Source of the DNA: Anaeramoeba flamelloides
Lineage: Eukaryota; Metamonada; Anaeramoebidae
NCBI GenBank assembly: GCA_027625915.1
Contig: JANTQA010000017.1
Location: 434,001-498,000, forward strand
Direction of reading: 5' to 3'
DNA: 64,000 nt
Made by a program: the position numbers and the translations under genes. Of this stretch, positions 10,372 to 23,700 are shown in pieces. Under the pieces are notes generated by a model. That model was given only the letters and a program-made list of their open reading frames with translations, did not search any database and had not been told where the DNA came from. How positions within the stretch are numbered: the first letter of the stretch is position 1; each line of letters opens with the position of its first letter.

Positions 10372-13300
10372 ATGTCTAGATTGGAAAATTTCAACAATTT
10401 TGCTCAGGCTGTTCAAGTTATTGATAGCAAACGTAGCCTTAAGGAACTTAAAAAAAATATTAAGGCATTATCGACACAAGAAGAGAAACAAGGAATCAAA
10501 TTTTTATGGGATAACCTTCCAGAAGGTTTTCCGAAGATTCGGCCTCGCGAAAGTATCATCAATACTGCTAGGGCCATTGCATTTGGCCAAAGAGTAGTAA
10601 ATTTTCACCAGGTACCAATGGAGTTGAATAATCTTTCGGTGGATCAACAAATTAGCCAAGAAACTTCTGATGAGGTTCCTGAAGAAGCCTTGAGAAACCT
10701 TACAAATAATGAACGTAAATCAAAAAGAAGAAAAAGGGCACGAAAAAAGAGAACAAAAAAGAAAACAAAGACAAACACAAACACACATACAAACACAAAT
10801 ACAAACACAAAAGCAAAAACAAAAACGTATACAAACACAAACACCATACCCGAGGTACACAATAAGGACGAATACAAGAGGAACGTTGGTTTGCCACCAA
10901 AAGAATATTGGCATTTTGGGTGGTGTATACTTTCTTTTGTAATAGGCTGGGGATTTATTATTGGTCTCTGTTTTGTTGCAGTTCCTTGTTCAAAAGTTCG
11001 TTTTTGGGATCTTCACATTAATAATTGTGAAATTGATTGGACTAAGACAACCAGGGTAAATAATTCTAAATTATCCAAGAATTTTTTTTTTCTTATTAAA
11101 TTTGCGAAAAAAAGTGAGACAGAGAAAAAAAAGTTCAACCCAGTTTTTAATTGCAAACCTGACTCAAAAAGAAAAATATAATCAACAATAAAACATTACA
11201 AATTATTTTGAAATAATAATTCATTAAAGAGTGAAAAAAATACCGTGCATGAAAATAATACCGTAAGGATTTTTAATTGTAAATATGGAAAATTGTTGTT
11301 TAATTGCTTTTATTTAAAATCAAATCCTTTTTTTTTTTTAGAATCAAACTTTTAAAATTATAACTCACCCACTTATTAGAATAATGGTTAATCAAATTAC
11401 ACTTGTTCAAAACACCATTCAATAAATCAAAAATCAAGAATCAAAATTATCATTTTCCAAACTATTGTAAAACCTCTATAAAACCCGATGGTTTTTCAAA
11501 AAAAGTTGATCTACTTATACTATCAAACAATTAATTAGTATTCAAGAGACACCATACTTTAATGAACTTTAAGTAGGCTTATTACCAAAATCATGAAAAA
11601 ATTGGTTATTTATAAAAAGGATTTGACCTAAAATATTTGCAATTAAACAACAATTTTCCATTATTCACAATTAAAAATCGTTTCAGGGATTATTTTCATG
11701 TTTGATATTTTTTTCAATACTATTCTTTATTGTTCTCAATTGGATCAACAAAAACAATTTAGGTCTACTTTTATATCCAAACACTACAAGTTTTTTTTTG
11801 AGATTTAATAAATAATCACTTTTGATCCAAAAATCTGATTTGTTTATTTGTGATTAAGAAGTAAAAATTTTATAATTCAAGTTATCAAGAATATTTCACT
11901 AATTGGTAAGTTGAAAAACTCCAATAGTCTTCACAAAATCAATTAGAAATGGTATTTTTCAAGATATTTAATTAATCTACCTTATTTTGGAATTTTGAGA
12001 TTAAATTTTAATTAGGGTAATATGATTTTAACAGTATTGTGGAACTTTTAAGTCACCAACTTTCAACAAATTTTAAGGGATTAGCGTCACCATAGATTTC
12101 TCTATAATCAAAGTATGTTGTAATTCGGTGTAAATGATATTAGTGCACCATGGCTCAAATAGCTCTAAAAAAATCTATTCTAAATCTTATTGCTCAATAA
12201 ATTATTACATTTTTTATTAATGATTACAATTAAAAAAGTTTCCTTTTGAAAAAATTTTTTTTGATTCCTTTTACAAATTTAAAAATAGAAACCCAAAAAT
12301 ACAGTATTCTGGTATTTAATAATTTAGATTTACAACTTCCAAAAGTAACTATTTTTTTTAATTTTTTCATTTTTTAGATTAACTCAATAATCATCAGCAT
12401 AAAAGCACAAAGACTGATTAGTTTTGTTTGCTTTTGATAAAGCTAATTATAGCATCAATATATTTGCATGATTTGAGAAATAATTTGTCATAAAAATTTA
12501 TTAGTTAATTATTTAATTTTTAAAAAAAAACGAATTTTTTAGCAACTAATCTACATTTCGCCACAAATTTAAGAAATATATTTTGTGACTTTGTAGTCTG
12601 AATAATGATAATCCAACCTTTAAATTTATGGCGAAATGCAGATTTTATTCTGAAATTGTTGGGTTTTTTGATAATACATAGATCCTTTTTAATTGCTGAG
12701 ATCAACAAAAAGTATTACTACTTGACTAATCGATTTTTTAGAGACATTTGAACCATGTAGCACTAATTTGGTTAGTCACAATAACAACACACTTTGTTCC
12801 TAGGCATCTCCTTGGTAGACGCTAATCCTTTAAGGCACAAAAAAAACTCAAATTAAGGTACATTTTTTGGAATTTTTTTTAACTCAAATTATTTTACTAG
12901 AATCCGAATTTTATTCCTTAATTTGAGATTTTTTTTGTCTCTTAAAAGTGGAACTGACTGTATTGAGATATGATTACTTTTTTTGGATCTCAAAAATCAA
13001 AACCATTTTCCGGTCAAAGTATCCCAGTTGTAATGTGTGAAATACATGTTTTTAAAGGGTTTGCATTGATATTATTAGAAGAAAATTCAATTTGGGAGAA
13101 TTTCAAAATTGAAATCACATTTTACTTTTTTGTATTTTTTTTTTTTCTCGTAATTCATTTGTAATTTTTTTTTTTTATTGTAAGATTTATATTCACTTAG
13201 GTAAAAGCGTGTTATTTTAATATTGTTGAAGTATTGAACATGATTATAGAGAAATGGTATTGATTTCTATTGGGATTTTATTTGGATCTTCAATTTAATA

Positions 13301-16300
13301 TCAAAATGAACAATGTTGTTTTTCTCAATAATTGCCTAAGAATTTGAGTTTTTCATTTTTTAGGAAAATATATTGATTTATTCGTTTTATTTCCATACAC
13401 ATATATCAACAATTCTTTGATGTGTATTGTTCTATTTAATTTTTTAATTCTTCTTCAAAGCTCAATATTAAAAAATAATTGATATTTGGAAAAAATGTTG
13501 GACACCTTTGACTGAAACAAAGTTTACTAACCAAATATCGAATTTGTTATTAATAGGATAATTTATCAAAATAATTTAATACATTTCCAAAAGGGTTTAC
13601 TTTAATCTATATAAACTTATTAACAAAACATATTAATAAATCTAAAAACAATTTATTATTCTTATTCCTATTTAAATTCAAAAGAATGCAAGCTTTGCCG
13701 ATCGTCATGGCAAAACACATCAAGGTACACTTCAAAGTGGCTGTGCACCCAAGGAAGATAATCAAAATATCAAAGGAAAATATTCTTGTTGGTCAAATCC
13801 AAAGGATTCAAGTCAAATTCATATGGTTCCTGAATATCGAACGGCTGCTTGTGTGGCCGCAATAAGTTGTGGTGCAATACTTGGGTTTATTTTCCAATTG
13901 CCAATACCTCTAGCTCGTAATTATTTCATTTAGTTTTATTTTTATTTTAAACTTACAATTTTAAAAAAATTAATCAAAAATAATAAAATTCATTTCAAAA
14001 ATGTAAATACCAAAAGTTAAAAAATCACAATTTAGCAGTAAGAGAGATGATATGAAATAATTATTATTATTTTTTTTTAAAGTTGTTATCTTCGATTTTT
14101 TGCCATTTATAATATGAGTACTGAATTAATACTTTTTTTTTTTTTTTAAGAAAGGAATAATTAAATTTTAATGAAATTTAATATGTACTCTCTTTAATAA
14201 GCCAATCAAATTTTTTATTTAAAATTTAAAAATTTTCACTTTTTACTTTTTGTAAAAAATTTAAGAGGAAAATTACAAAAGTAAAAAATATTCTTAATAT
14301 AACATCATCATTCCTAATAAAAAAATCTTTTTTTATAACATCTATATAACATTTTTTTCACAAAATTTCCTTTTATATGATTATTTTTTCAATATTTTTT
14401 GAAAAAAAAATATTCTTAGAACAGGCTTGTAATATGTTTCAAATTTTATAATACATTTTATAACAAATATAAAATTAATAAAAGTTTTTATTATAAATTT
14501 TTATAACATTTTAAACCAGTATAATACCTTTACAAAACCTGTATAACATGTTATAAAAAAATTTTTTTAGGGAGTGTGGAAAGGATTTTTAATAAAGCAC
14601 TTATCGAAGTTTCATTAGATAATACTTTTATTAGCCGATTGATTGAGGAACTTGCAATATTTAAAATAAAGAATTATTAAAATTATTTGTGAATTTTTAA
14701 ATAAAATAATTTTTTTTTAAAATAAAATTAATTAAAAATTTTAACATTAAACTTTTTCATCTAAATATGAAGAAATTGAATTTTATTGTTTTGTGTTTGG
14801 ATAATTACTTTTTCGAGAATAAGTGTTTTTCTCTCTTATAATCTGGGTTTTTCGTTGATAGATATAATGTAATGTTGGAATAAAACATATTTAATAATAG
14901 CATTTGTTAAAAAATACTTAATTGATAAAACAAAATCTTTAAATCTTGGAATTAATAAAATCATTTTAATAAAAATTAAACCCAACCAAAATATTTACAA
15001 ATATTAATTTTGTCTTTATTTGAGAGTTCAAAAATAGTATATAACCAATAAAAATTTAAGAATTATAAAATAAATTATTATTTTTATGCTTCACTCGAAT
15101 TAATCTAAGGGATCTTTTCAAGAACACAGCAATTAATTTTAAAAATTTAGCATTTCAGGTAAATTCATCCATCAAAAAAATAGTTTAATAATCAAAAAAT
15201 ACATCAATTCAAAAATTTAGATTTATTTTTTCTCATAATTTTTATAACATTTATAAATGAGATTTTATAGAATATCACGATTTGTGTCTATTATCGTGAT
15301 TTTTTAAACTTCATCATGAATTGAAAAAGAAATCATCAAATCCCTCTATTATATAAAAAATCTCGAATCAGTTTTTCTAAAATTGGTTATCCATTGTAAA
15401 GTTTTTCAGAAAAAAGAAAATCATATTTTATTCTAGCAAAAATCAAATTTTTCAAGTCATTAATTTATAAAAATAATAACAGGTTTTAAAGTAATGTTAA
15501 ATACCTTTACAAAAAAAAAACCAAAAATTAAAATAAAAATAAAAACCTTTGACTTTTTCTGGTAATATTTAGGAAAAAAAATTAAAATTTGAAAATCATT
15601 CATTCATAAAAGTACTTTAAATCTAAAATAATTCAAATTAATTTGTTATTCACTGTTAAAACACACTCATATATATATATATATATATTAATTTTTTTTT
15701 TTTTATTAAATATTAGCTTTAATTTGGGACTATGATATTTCAATACCACATAGAATTGGAATTTTTTGTTTCTGTTTGATGATCTTTCCCGTTATGCCCT
15801 TTATTGCTCCGTTTTGGGGTAAAAAGGGACTACCTATTCCAATTGCTGCAATTGTTTTATGGATTTTACTGATCTATTTTAGTATTCTGCGGCCTGCCAA
15901 TATCGAAGAGAGTAATTACAATAAAACAATATGCAAGGTTTATGATTTTGATTATACTGTTGACTGTCCATTTTGTCAGTTGGCGGGTTTCTATTGTGGT
16001 GTCATCTTCCCGTCTTCCACAAGCGACCCAATTTCGCCTATTATTTCATATTGGTCAGGTGATTTAAAGCTCGTTGTAAAATTATATCCAGAAAAATATC
16101 CAGATTTAGGGAAAAGTCCCCCTGTTCAAATACCTTGGCAAAAATGGGGTAAGCATGCCTATAAAACTGAATCTTCGAAAAGATTACAACCAACAATCAA
16201 TGATCGTGTTGAATGCTATGTTGAGAATGATTATAAATATACCGATTCTTCAGATATGTATCAGCCAAAGATTCTTACAGAAATAAAAAAATCTGGATCT

Positions 16301-16387
16301 GGATACAAGACTGGGCTTGCTTTCATCATAATTTTGCCTGTTATTTGGGCAATAATTTTCTTGGCAATGATGCGCCATCTTTATTAA
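10372..16387 (+). CDS. Multi-pass membrane protein with duplicated ectodomain module (528 aa, three exons)
   Basis: Exons 10372-11055, 13685-13916 and 15717-16387 join in frame (684+232+671 nt) with GT-AG introns of 2.6 and 1.8 kb. The start ATG follows an A-run. Residues about 115-165 are a Lys/Thr/Asn linker. Hydrophobic segments lie near 181-205 (begins WHFGWCILSF), 281-306, 319-341, 344-362 and 503-523. Two loops carry a similar pattern, YSCWSNP and VECYVEND, each with cysteines and each followed by a membrane segment, suggesting an internally duplicated TM-loop-TM module. The gene at 61-62.6 kb is a clear paralogue (YTCFVNPK, IECWIEK, LRPAN against VRPAN). Topology vaguely recalls DUF3592 or BK-channel beta subunits, but function is unknown. 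It converges on the BEACH gene, 366 bp away. Confidence 0.8.
11226..11724. mobile_element. Long-TIR MITE, copy A
   Basis: About 500 bp with inverted arms of roughly 100 bp or more, built on AGTGAAAAAAATACC at the outer end and GATTTTTAATTGTGAAT inside. It is closely similar along its whole length to 31337-31847, including the centre (AACTCACCCACTTATTAGAA). No coding capacity. It sits inside intron 1 of the membrane-protein gene. Confidence 0.65.
12077..12829. mobile_element. TIR element flanked by TTAA (piggyBac-like target site)
   Basis: The arms share GGATTAGCGTC, an AACAAAGT.TGTTGT block, ATTAGTGC, CATGG.TCAAAT and a CTCTAAAAAA inner end, giving about 100-110 bp each. TTAA stands at both borders (12073-12076 and 12830-12833), the duplication typical of piggyBac-type elements. 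The centre has a second hairpin near 12548-12645, built on ATTTCGCCA. At 753 bp with no transposase it is non-autonomous. Confidence 0.6.
12834..12960. mobile_element. Partial GTTCCACTTT-family palindromic element, copy 2
   Basis: The right end is CTTAAAAGTGGAACTGACTG followed by TA, matching the ends at 5859-6048 and 56578-56774. The internal CTCAAATTAAGG/CCTTAATTTGAG palindrome is present. The left terminus is missing and the copy abuts the TTAA-flanked element, suggesting that insertion truncated it or that the two are nested. Confidence 0.45.
13917..15716 (+). other. Intron 2 of the membrane-protein gene
   Basis: The donor GTAATT splits a codon after its first base (phase 1) and the acceptor TATTAG supplies the other two, giving Pro. 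About 1.8 kb, AT-rich, with an AT dinucleotide run near 15669-15688. A short ATCACGAT motif pair at about 15274-15302 matches the larger cluster at 41945-42130. No gene was seen inside. Confidence 0.6.
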
Positions 16388-16753
16388 TTTATTTAAAATT
16401 TTTATTTTCATTTTGAAAAACTTCTCAAAAATGTATTTTTAATAATAAAATGTGAAATTTATTTCATTATATTATTAAAATGTTCATTAAAAAATTTCTT
16501 TTCACTATTTAAAAAGAAAAACAAAAAAAGACGAAAAGAAATTGTTATTAAATAATAAATTTTTTAAAATCATTTTATATTTCATTTTATTTTTAAAAGA
16601 AATTTTTTAAAATTAAAATATTTCATTTAAGAAATATTTAATTTAAAAATAGAAAATAGCATTTAATTGATTAATTTATAAATCAAAAAAAAGAAAAAAG
16701 TAAAAAGAAAGAAAAAATAAAAAAATGAAAATGAAAATTAATTAATTAATTAG
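16388..16753. other. Convergent intergenic spacer
   Basis: 366 bp between the stop of the membrane-protein gene (+) and the stop of the BEACH gene (-). It is almost pure A/T with AATAAA-like words on both strands near 16441-16450 and 16555, usable as polyadenylation signals for both genes. No coding sequence. Confidence 0.5.
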
Positions 16754-17175
16754 TTATTTTACAGGTTTTAAATATCTAACATACCCACGTTGACTTTTAA
16801 ACTTATCAATTAAAACTCTACCATTTTGGAATCCGGCTATTATAAAAAATTCTTTTTTCGATAAAGAAATCGTGTTAATTCGAACTTTATAATTATATTT
16901 TTTAATTAATTGCAAATTGTGTAAAAAATAAATTAATATTTCTCCTGTCTGTGTGCCACATATTAAAAAAACGTCATCGTTCGTTAAAGTCCAACAAGTG
17001 ATTTTCACATCTAATTGTAATTTTTTTATTAATTTTCCATTGATTGAATAAAGTGATATCGAGCCATTATATAATAGAATATTACCATTATAAGTAATTT
17101 TCAACAAAGAAATATTCTTATTATGATTTCGATCTTCTTCTTCATCATCATAATTACTACTACTATTATTATTAC

Positions 17176-17234
<59 letters not shown>

Positions 17235-20200
17235 TTGTTATTATTATTATTTTGATTTGATTTATTATTATTATTTATTAAATATTTTATAAATTTTCCT
17301 TCTAATAAAGAATGTATTATACAAGTGCCGTTTTTCGAACTTGATATAACTAAATTATATTCAAAATTTATGTCAACATTATTAATTGTATTATTATGCC
17401 CAAATAAAGTTGTAAACAATCTTTTTATTAAGCCATTTTTAATTTTCCAAATTTTAATTGTGGTATCTTTTGAACCGGTTGCCAAAAATTTGCCATCTGT
17501 GTAAGGATCTAAAGCAAAGCAAGTTACAATGTCTCTATGTATATTAATTGATTGTATCAATTCATAATTTACAATATTTATTACTTTAAATGAATTGTCA
17601 TAATAACCACAGCTTAATAGATATAAGTTATCATCATTTTCGTTATTTATTAAAGTCATGCATTTGGCATAATTATCAATTTTATGATGAAAATTGATTC
17701 CAAATTTATTTATTTTTTTATCAATAACTAGTGAATCTGGTTTGATAAATTCATCTAAAAATTCTTGTTCTGAAGATTGAATAAAAATATTTTTTTCCAT
17801 TAAATTTCGATCTAAATCACAAATAATTACTCGTTGATAAAAATGTGAAAAATATAATGAAGACATTTTTTCTGTAATCCACAAATATAATATTGGATAT
17901 GTAGAGAATTTGATTGTAGATTCTTTAATGTCTATCAGATGCTTTATTTTTGTGTTATAATTTAAAGGATGTTTTAAAGATACACAATGTTTAAAAGAAA
18001 TTCTACTGGGGTGTGGTTTTTTATTAAAAAGTTGTATTGGCATTTGTCCATATTTTTTTATTTTTTTTGTTTTATTTTTTAAAAAGTCATTTAATATCTT
18101 TTCATCTTTATTGTTAATAGTATTATTATTATTATTATTATTAATAGTAGTAACAATTGATTTTTTATTAATAATTATTTTGTTTAAATTATTATTATGA
18201 AGATTTTCTATTTTGGTTATACTATTTTTATCATCATCTTCATCATTAATATTATCATTTTTTTTATCTTCGTCATTTTCATTTTCATTTGCATTATCAT
18301 CATCATTATCACTGATATCACTCTCATTCTCATCATCTTTATTGTTTTTTTTAACAATATTAATATTATCAATTTTAATTCCATCACTATTATTACCGCT
18401 ATCTTTTTCAATCTCATAATCATTATCTTTATCACTTTTGGTATTATTATTATTTTTTAAATGTGATTTTCTCATTTCATCATCATCATCTTTTTTGTCA
18501 TAATTATCATTGTTTATTTTATTTTCATCATCACTTTGGGTATTATTATCATCTTCACTGTCATTATCATCTTCCTCTTCATCATAATCGTCATCGTTGG
18601 CTTTATTGTTTTTATTTTCAAAATAAGTTGAATTAAAAAAATTTAATGCCTTAATAGCATTTTTCCCCTTTTGCTTATATCCGAAAATTAAATCGATCCA
18701 TTCGTTAAGATGTTCACTTACATAATCACTTTCTAATGCTTCTCTATTTATCCGGATAAATTCTTCTGCACTGCCATTGGCCCAAGGAGGTAACTCGACT
18801 TTATTTTTAATTCCTACTATAGCTTCATTATAATCATCATTTCCATTTTCATTATCCTTCTCATCATCATCATCATCATCATCATCATTCTCATTCTCAT
18901 TCTCATTCCCATTCTTATTAACATTCTCATTCTCATGAGAATCATTTTTATCTTTGATATTATTATTTTCTAAAAATTCTGGCAGATAAAAAAATTCTGG
19001 AATTAATTCTTTAATTGCATTATTTGTATTATTAATACAATTTTTCCAAGTTTTTTTGATCGAATTAAAATATTGCTTTTTGCCATTATTATTAGTTAAT
19101 TTATTATTAATTGAATTAAAAGGTTCCAACCTGATTAAATAGTATAATACTATATTGATATTGGAATAATAATATTTATAGTGATATGGAGTTACATTAT
19201 TCTCTAAAGTTGTCAATGATAATTGTTTATACTTTTCGAGATATTTTTGTTTATTTTCTTCATTAATAATCCCAATTGGCTTTGATAAATCTCTATATAC
19301 ACTGTGATCATTTAAATCAATTGTTTCACTGGTATAATCTTTTAGAACCCAGGGGAATATTGGATATTGATTTAAATCGTTATAAGTTCTACCGGCAATT
19401 GTATTTAAATGCATTATATATTGGAAATTTGAAATTTCCCTTCTTTGCCACATCTGAGTAAAGTTAAATTTTTTCAAGATTTCTATTGGGTTTGTCAAAT
19501 AATTAATTTTATTTAATCTTTTAAGATTTAAATCAATAATTTTTTTAAAAAATAAATTTTTTTGTTCACTATTTTGGAAATTGAATAAATAATTTTTTCC
19601 GTTATTGAAAAATAATTCAATCGAAGTTGGTTTTAAAAAATATTTTCTATTATAAATATTTGTTAAACGATTCAAATTTAAGATCTTTTTTTTTTTAATT
19701 TTTTTGTTTTTATTAATTGAAACAAATTTTAAATCCTTATTTTTTAAAATTATAATTCCATTATATACTTTTTTACAATTAATTAGTTGACAATTATATA
19801 ATAATTCTTTAATGTCAATACTATCCTTTTCATTATCATTGATGCTATTAATATCATTATCATTACTATTAACAGTTTCTTTCTTTTGTTCCTTTCCTTC
19901 TTGATTTTTGTTAATGGTTTGGCTTTTTTTTATCTTGCTTTTTTCTTTATTATTGTCAATTTTAATTTGCCTTTTCAATTTCGTTGTCTTTTTCTTTTTT
20001 TTGTTCTTTATTTTTTCAATTAATTTAATTCTTCTTCTTAACGAATCTTCAGTCTTGTCCAATTTTAAAATTATTTTCTTCTTCTTTGTTATTATTTTCT
20101 TTTTATTATTACTCTTCTTCATCAGATTAGAGTCATTGATTATGTCTACATTTTGATTAAATTCACAATTATTGTTTTTTTGAAATAAATTGACCACTAA

Positions 20201-20700
20201 ATTTTTCCAAAGTGTTTTTGATTCTAATAAATTCAATTTTAAATTATATTCAATGCTTTTAATTCTTTTATTCTCTTGTAATATTAAATTATTTTTTAAT
20301 GAAAAAAAATATTTTTTTAATTTTTCATTTTCATCAAAATTTAAATAAGAATCTTTTTCAATTTTAGATAATAAAGCATTTTTAAATAATTTATTTTTTT
20401 TGATAAATTGATTCAAAGAAATGATTTTTTTATTATTTTTTTCTTGTATTCTCTTACTTAAAGATTTATTTAATTGATTAATAAAATTAGGTTTTTTTAT
20501 TATTTCAAGAAATTGAGAAAAATTCAGATTAATTAAGTGTGTCAAATTGTTATTTACAAATGTTAATTTACTTTTTTGAGAAAATAAATTGGAAATTTCA
20601 TTTTGGTAATTAAAAAATTTAGTAAACAAATAATATATTATCTTATATAATTTTTTAATTTTAATTTTTAAATTTGATACTTGGTTGGATTTTAATAATT
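16754..20700 (-). CDS. BEACH gene, last exon: PH-like, BEACH and WD40 domains
   Basis: This exon carries the diagnostic part. After a Lys-rich region, a PH-like segment (about 19.5-19.8 kb) leads into BEACH motifs: MWQRREISNFQYIMHLNTIA, YPIFPWVL, YYLIRLEPF, ELIPEFFYLPEFLEN, ELPPWANGSAEEFIRINREA and EWIDLIFGYKQKGKNA, then YGQMPIQLFNKKPHPSR near 18.0 kb. A roughly 170-residue Asp/Asn/Glu/Lys insertion (18.1-18.6 kb) splits the BEACH fold before the YGQ motif, and a smaller acidic run precedes ELPPWA. WD40 repeats follow (ATGSKDTTIKIWKI), interrupted by a poly-Asn run near 17.16-17.28 kb. The stop is TAA. The exon starts two bases into a codon, matching the upstream donor at 20801. Confidence 0.9.
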
Positions 20701-23700
20701 CTATTGTTTTGAATAAATCAAATATAATAAAATAAATTAAAGTAATATAAATTGATGGAATCTGAAGTAATGTTTTGGGTAACAAAGTGTTTTTAATTAC
20801 TAATAATAATTTTTTGCAAAGTAATGTATAATAATTTGAATAAATAAATTTTAAACTTTTGCAAAGTATTAAAATAAATGTTGTCAAAAAAATTATGATC
20901 TTGTGATTTTTCTTTGATTATTTTGAAATGCTTGGAATCAAAAAAACCAATTAATTCTAAAACATCAATTAATTTTTGAAATAAATAATAATCATCCCAA
21001 TTTTTATTTTCTTTATTATTTATAATTTTAATTTCATTTTTTATGAATTTCTTTTCTGTTTTTAATTTGAATTCTTTTTCTATCTTACTTTCTTTAACTT
21101 TTTCTTTTTCTTTTTCCTTTTCATTTTCGTTTTCATTTTCTTTTTCTTTTTCTTTTTCTTTTTCTTTTTCTTTTTCTAATCTAAATTCTGATTTTTTTTC
21201 TAATTCTAATTCCAATTCTGATTCTGATTCCAATTTCAATTCCAATTCCGATTTCGATTCTGATTCTTTTTCTGTTTCTGATTTCGATTGTGTAACTACT
21301 CTAAATTCTGATTCCGATTTTGATTTTGATTTTATTTCTTTCTCCATTACTGTTTTTATTTCTATTTCCCTTTCCATTTCTTTTTCTTTTTTTGCTTTCT
21401 TTTGTTCTTTTTCTGGATCTGATTTTGATTGCGATTCTGGTTCAGATTTTGATTCTGATTCTATTTCAGATAGTGATATTGATATTGATCCTAAACCTGA
21501 TCCTGATCCTGATTCCAATTTCAATTCTGATCCCGATTCCGATTCTGTTTCTGATTCTGATTCCGATTTCGATTCTGTTTCGTTTTCTGTTTCTACTTGA
21601 ATCTTCTTTTCCCTTCGGTTTTTGTTTCCTTTTTCAATTGTTATTTGACTTTCTTTTATAATGTGTTTTTCTTTATTTTTGCCAAAATTCTCTAGCTTTT
21701 CCTTTTTTTTTATAAATGATCTTTTTAATTCATTTTTGAAATCTATTCTACTATTCTTTATTAAGGAAATATCTTTTTGATCAAATTGATTTTTATTATT
21801 TTTCAATTCAATAGAAAAAGGTGTTTCCAAATAAAAAATAAAATTTAATATTAAATATGCTACATGATAAAAATTTTCTATCAAAATATTGTGATCGTTA
21901 AATAAATTAGTCAATTTATTATGTGATAAAAAGGAATTAAAAAAATTTTCAAATTTTATTAATAAATTAAAATAAAATAATCTAGAAAATGAATAGATAT
22001 TTATTTGAAAAGAGTATATTGACAGATATCCCATTGTATTTTCAATAATTTTTTTTGGTGATTCTTTGCATAATTTATAAAAATGTATATCAATAATTAG
22101 ATTTAATAACCCTTTCGTAATTTCATTCTGAAAATCCTTTTTTTCCTGTTTATCCTTTTTTTCATTTTTAGTATCTTGATCCATTTCCTTTCCCCCTTTC
22201 TGTTTATTTTCCTTGTTGTTGTTATTACTATCAACGTTTAATTGTTTAAAATAATTAATTAAATCAAAATTAATTGATTGGTCAATTAATAATTTATTAT
22301 CAAAATATATTAAAGAATTATTATTTAAATTATTCAAAATCCAGATTTGCCAACCAGATTTTTTTGATAAAACTTATAATATTTGTATTTTCTTTAAATA
22401 TTACAAGGATATAAATTAAAGATTTTATTGAAATTTTTTTTATAATAATTTAATCTAATTAAATCAAAAAGGGTTATTAAAAACCATGGTCTTCTAATTA
22501 TAATTTTTTTTTATTTTTATTTTTTTTTTTTTTGATCAAAAGAATTAAATCGTCAGTAATTTTAATATCAGTTAACATTTGAAATAAAATTTTTGATATT
22601 TTTTTATTAAATTCATATTTGGTTATAATGTTATGCAATAAAAAGTAAATCTTTTTTGTTTGTCAGCAAATAAGCCGATTTTATTTTTGAAGTTTTTATT
22701 TTGGTATTTGCGAATAAATAAATAATAAATCATTTTTAAAGATACAGACCTACAAATAAGATTATTACTATCTACCAAGATTGTTAAATGTTCTTTCATT
22801 ATTTTTAATTGTGTTTTGTTATCATTATTCAAAATAATTTCATAATTTTCTTTAATAATCCTTTTAATGAAGATTAGAATATCTTCGGTTTCTTTTTTAT
22901 TTTTTATCGAACAACAATATTTTAATAAAATGATTAAAATACTAACAAAATTATGATCAAGTTCCACATTTTCTTTTTTCTCTTGCATTTTCTCTTTCTC
23001 TTTCTTATTCTTATTCTGTTTTTTTTTCTTATTCATTGTATTGTTATTTAATTTTTTAATTAAAATTTCCATTAATTCTATTAATTTTTTTCTTATTTGC
23101 AATATATTTAGATTCTTTGGTCGAAAATTTAATAATTGATCTTTATTAATCAAATGGTTTTTCGGATTAATTGCTCGGGAGAAATTAGCTGTGTCGGGTT
23201 CTAACCAATAATATAGTTTAAATAGGTCAACTAAATATTGGAAGCTGAAATATTTTAAATATTTATTAGAATTTGAATTTGAATTAATTATTTCAATTAA
23301 AAATTCAATTATTAAAAGTTGGAAATTTTCGGTACAATAAATCCAACATTCAAAATTTAATAAAAAATCTAATAAAAAGGATTTTTGAAATTCAATCATT
23401 TCAAATTTATAAAATTGTTTTTTTAAGATTAATATTATTTTTGGATTGAAATATTTTGGATTAATTTTTAAAAAAATATATGTTAATAATTTAAATCCAT
23501 TTGATAATAAAAAATCTCTTTGATATATCTCATTGGAATATAAGATTTCAAAAAAAATATTAATTAATTTAATAAAGTATTTTAAATTTTTTTTAAAATT
23601 AATCTCATAATTTTTTTTGTTTAATTCATTATTATTGTGAATTTTTAAATTTTTTTCATTTAAATTTGGATAATCTATTAGAATTAATATAGGGAATAAA

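Larger units (their letters stand above)
11056..13684 (+). other. Intron 1 of the membrane-protein gene, loaded with mobile elements
   Basis: The donor GTAAAT follows codon AGG, and the acceptor AAAAG precedes AAT GCA; both are phase 0. It contains the elements at 11226-11724, 12077-12829 and 12834-12960. A coding-like stretch at 12970-13130 (begins MITFFGSQKSKPF) lies near its end but has no matching partner in the paralogue, so I left it out of the CDS. Confidence 0.6.

Noticed and set aside
10644-10914. Minus-strand Val/Phe- and Cys-rich frames
   Set aside because: Complement of the Lys/Thr linker in exon 1 of the membrane protein.
12970-13164. Coding-like 64-codon frame in intron 1 of the membrane-protein gene
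   Set aside because: No counterpart in the paralogue, no good splice pair, and the flanking exons already join in phase. It could be a remnant.
18197-18460. Plus- and minus-strand Ile/Phe- or Met/Lys-rich frames
   Set aside because: Shadows of the acidic insertion in the BEACH exon.
21043-21661. Plus-strand open frames rich in Ser, Phe and Asp
   Set aside because: They are the complement of the Ser-Glu/Lys-Glu tract of the BEACH gene; the periodic DNA is open on both strands.
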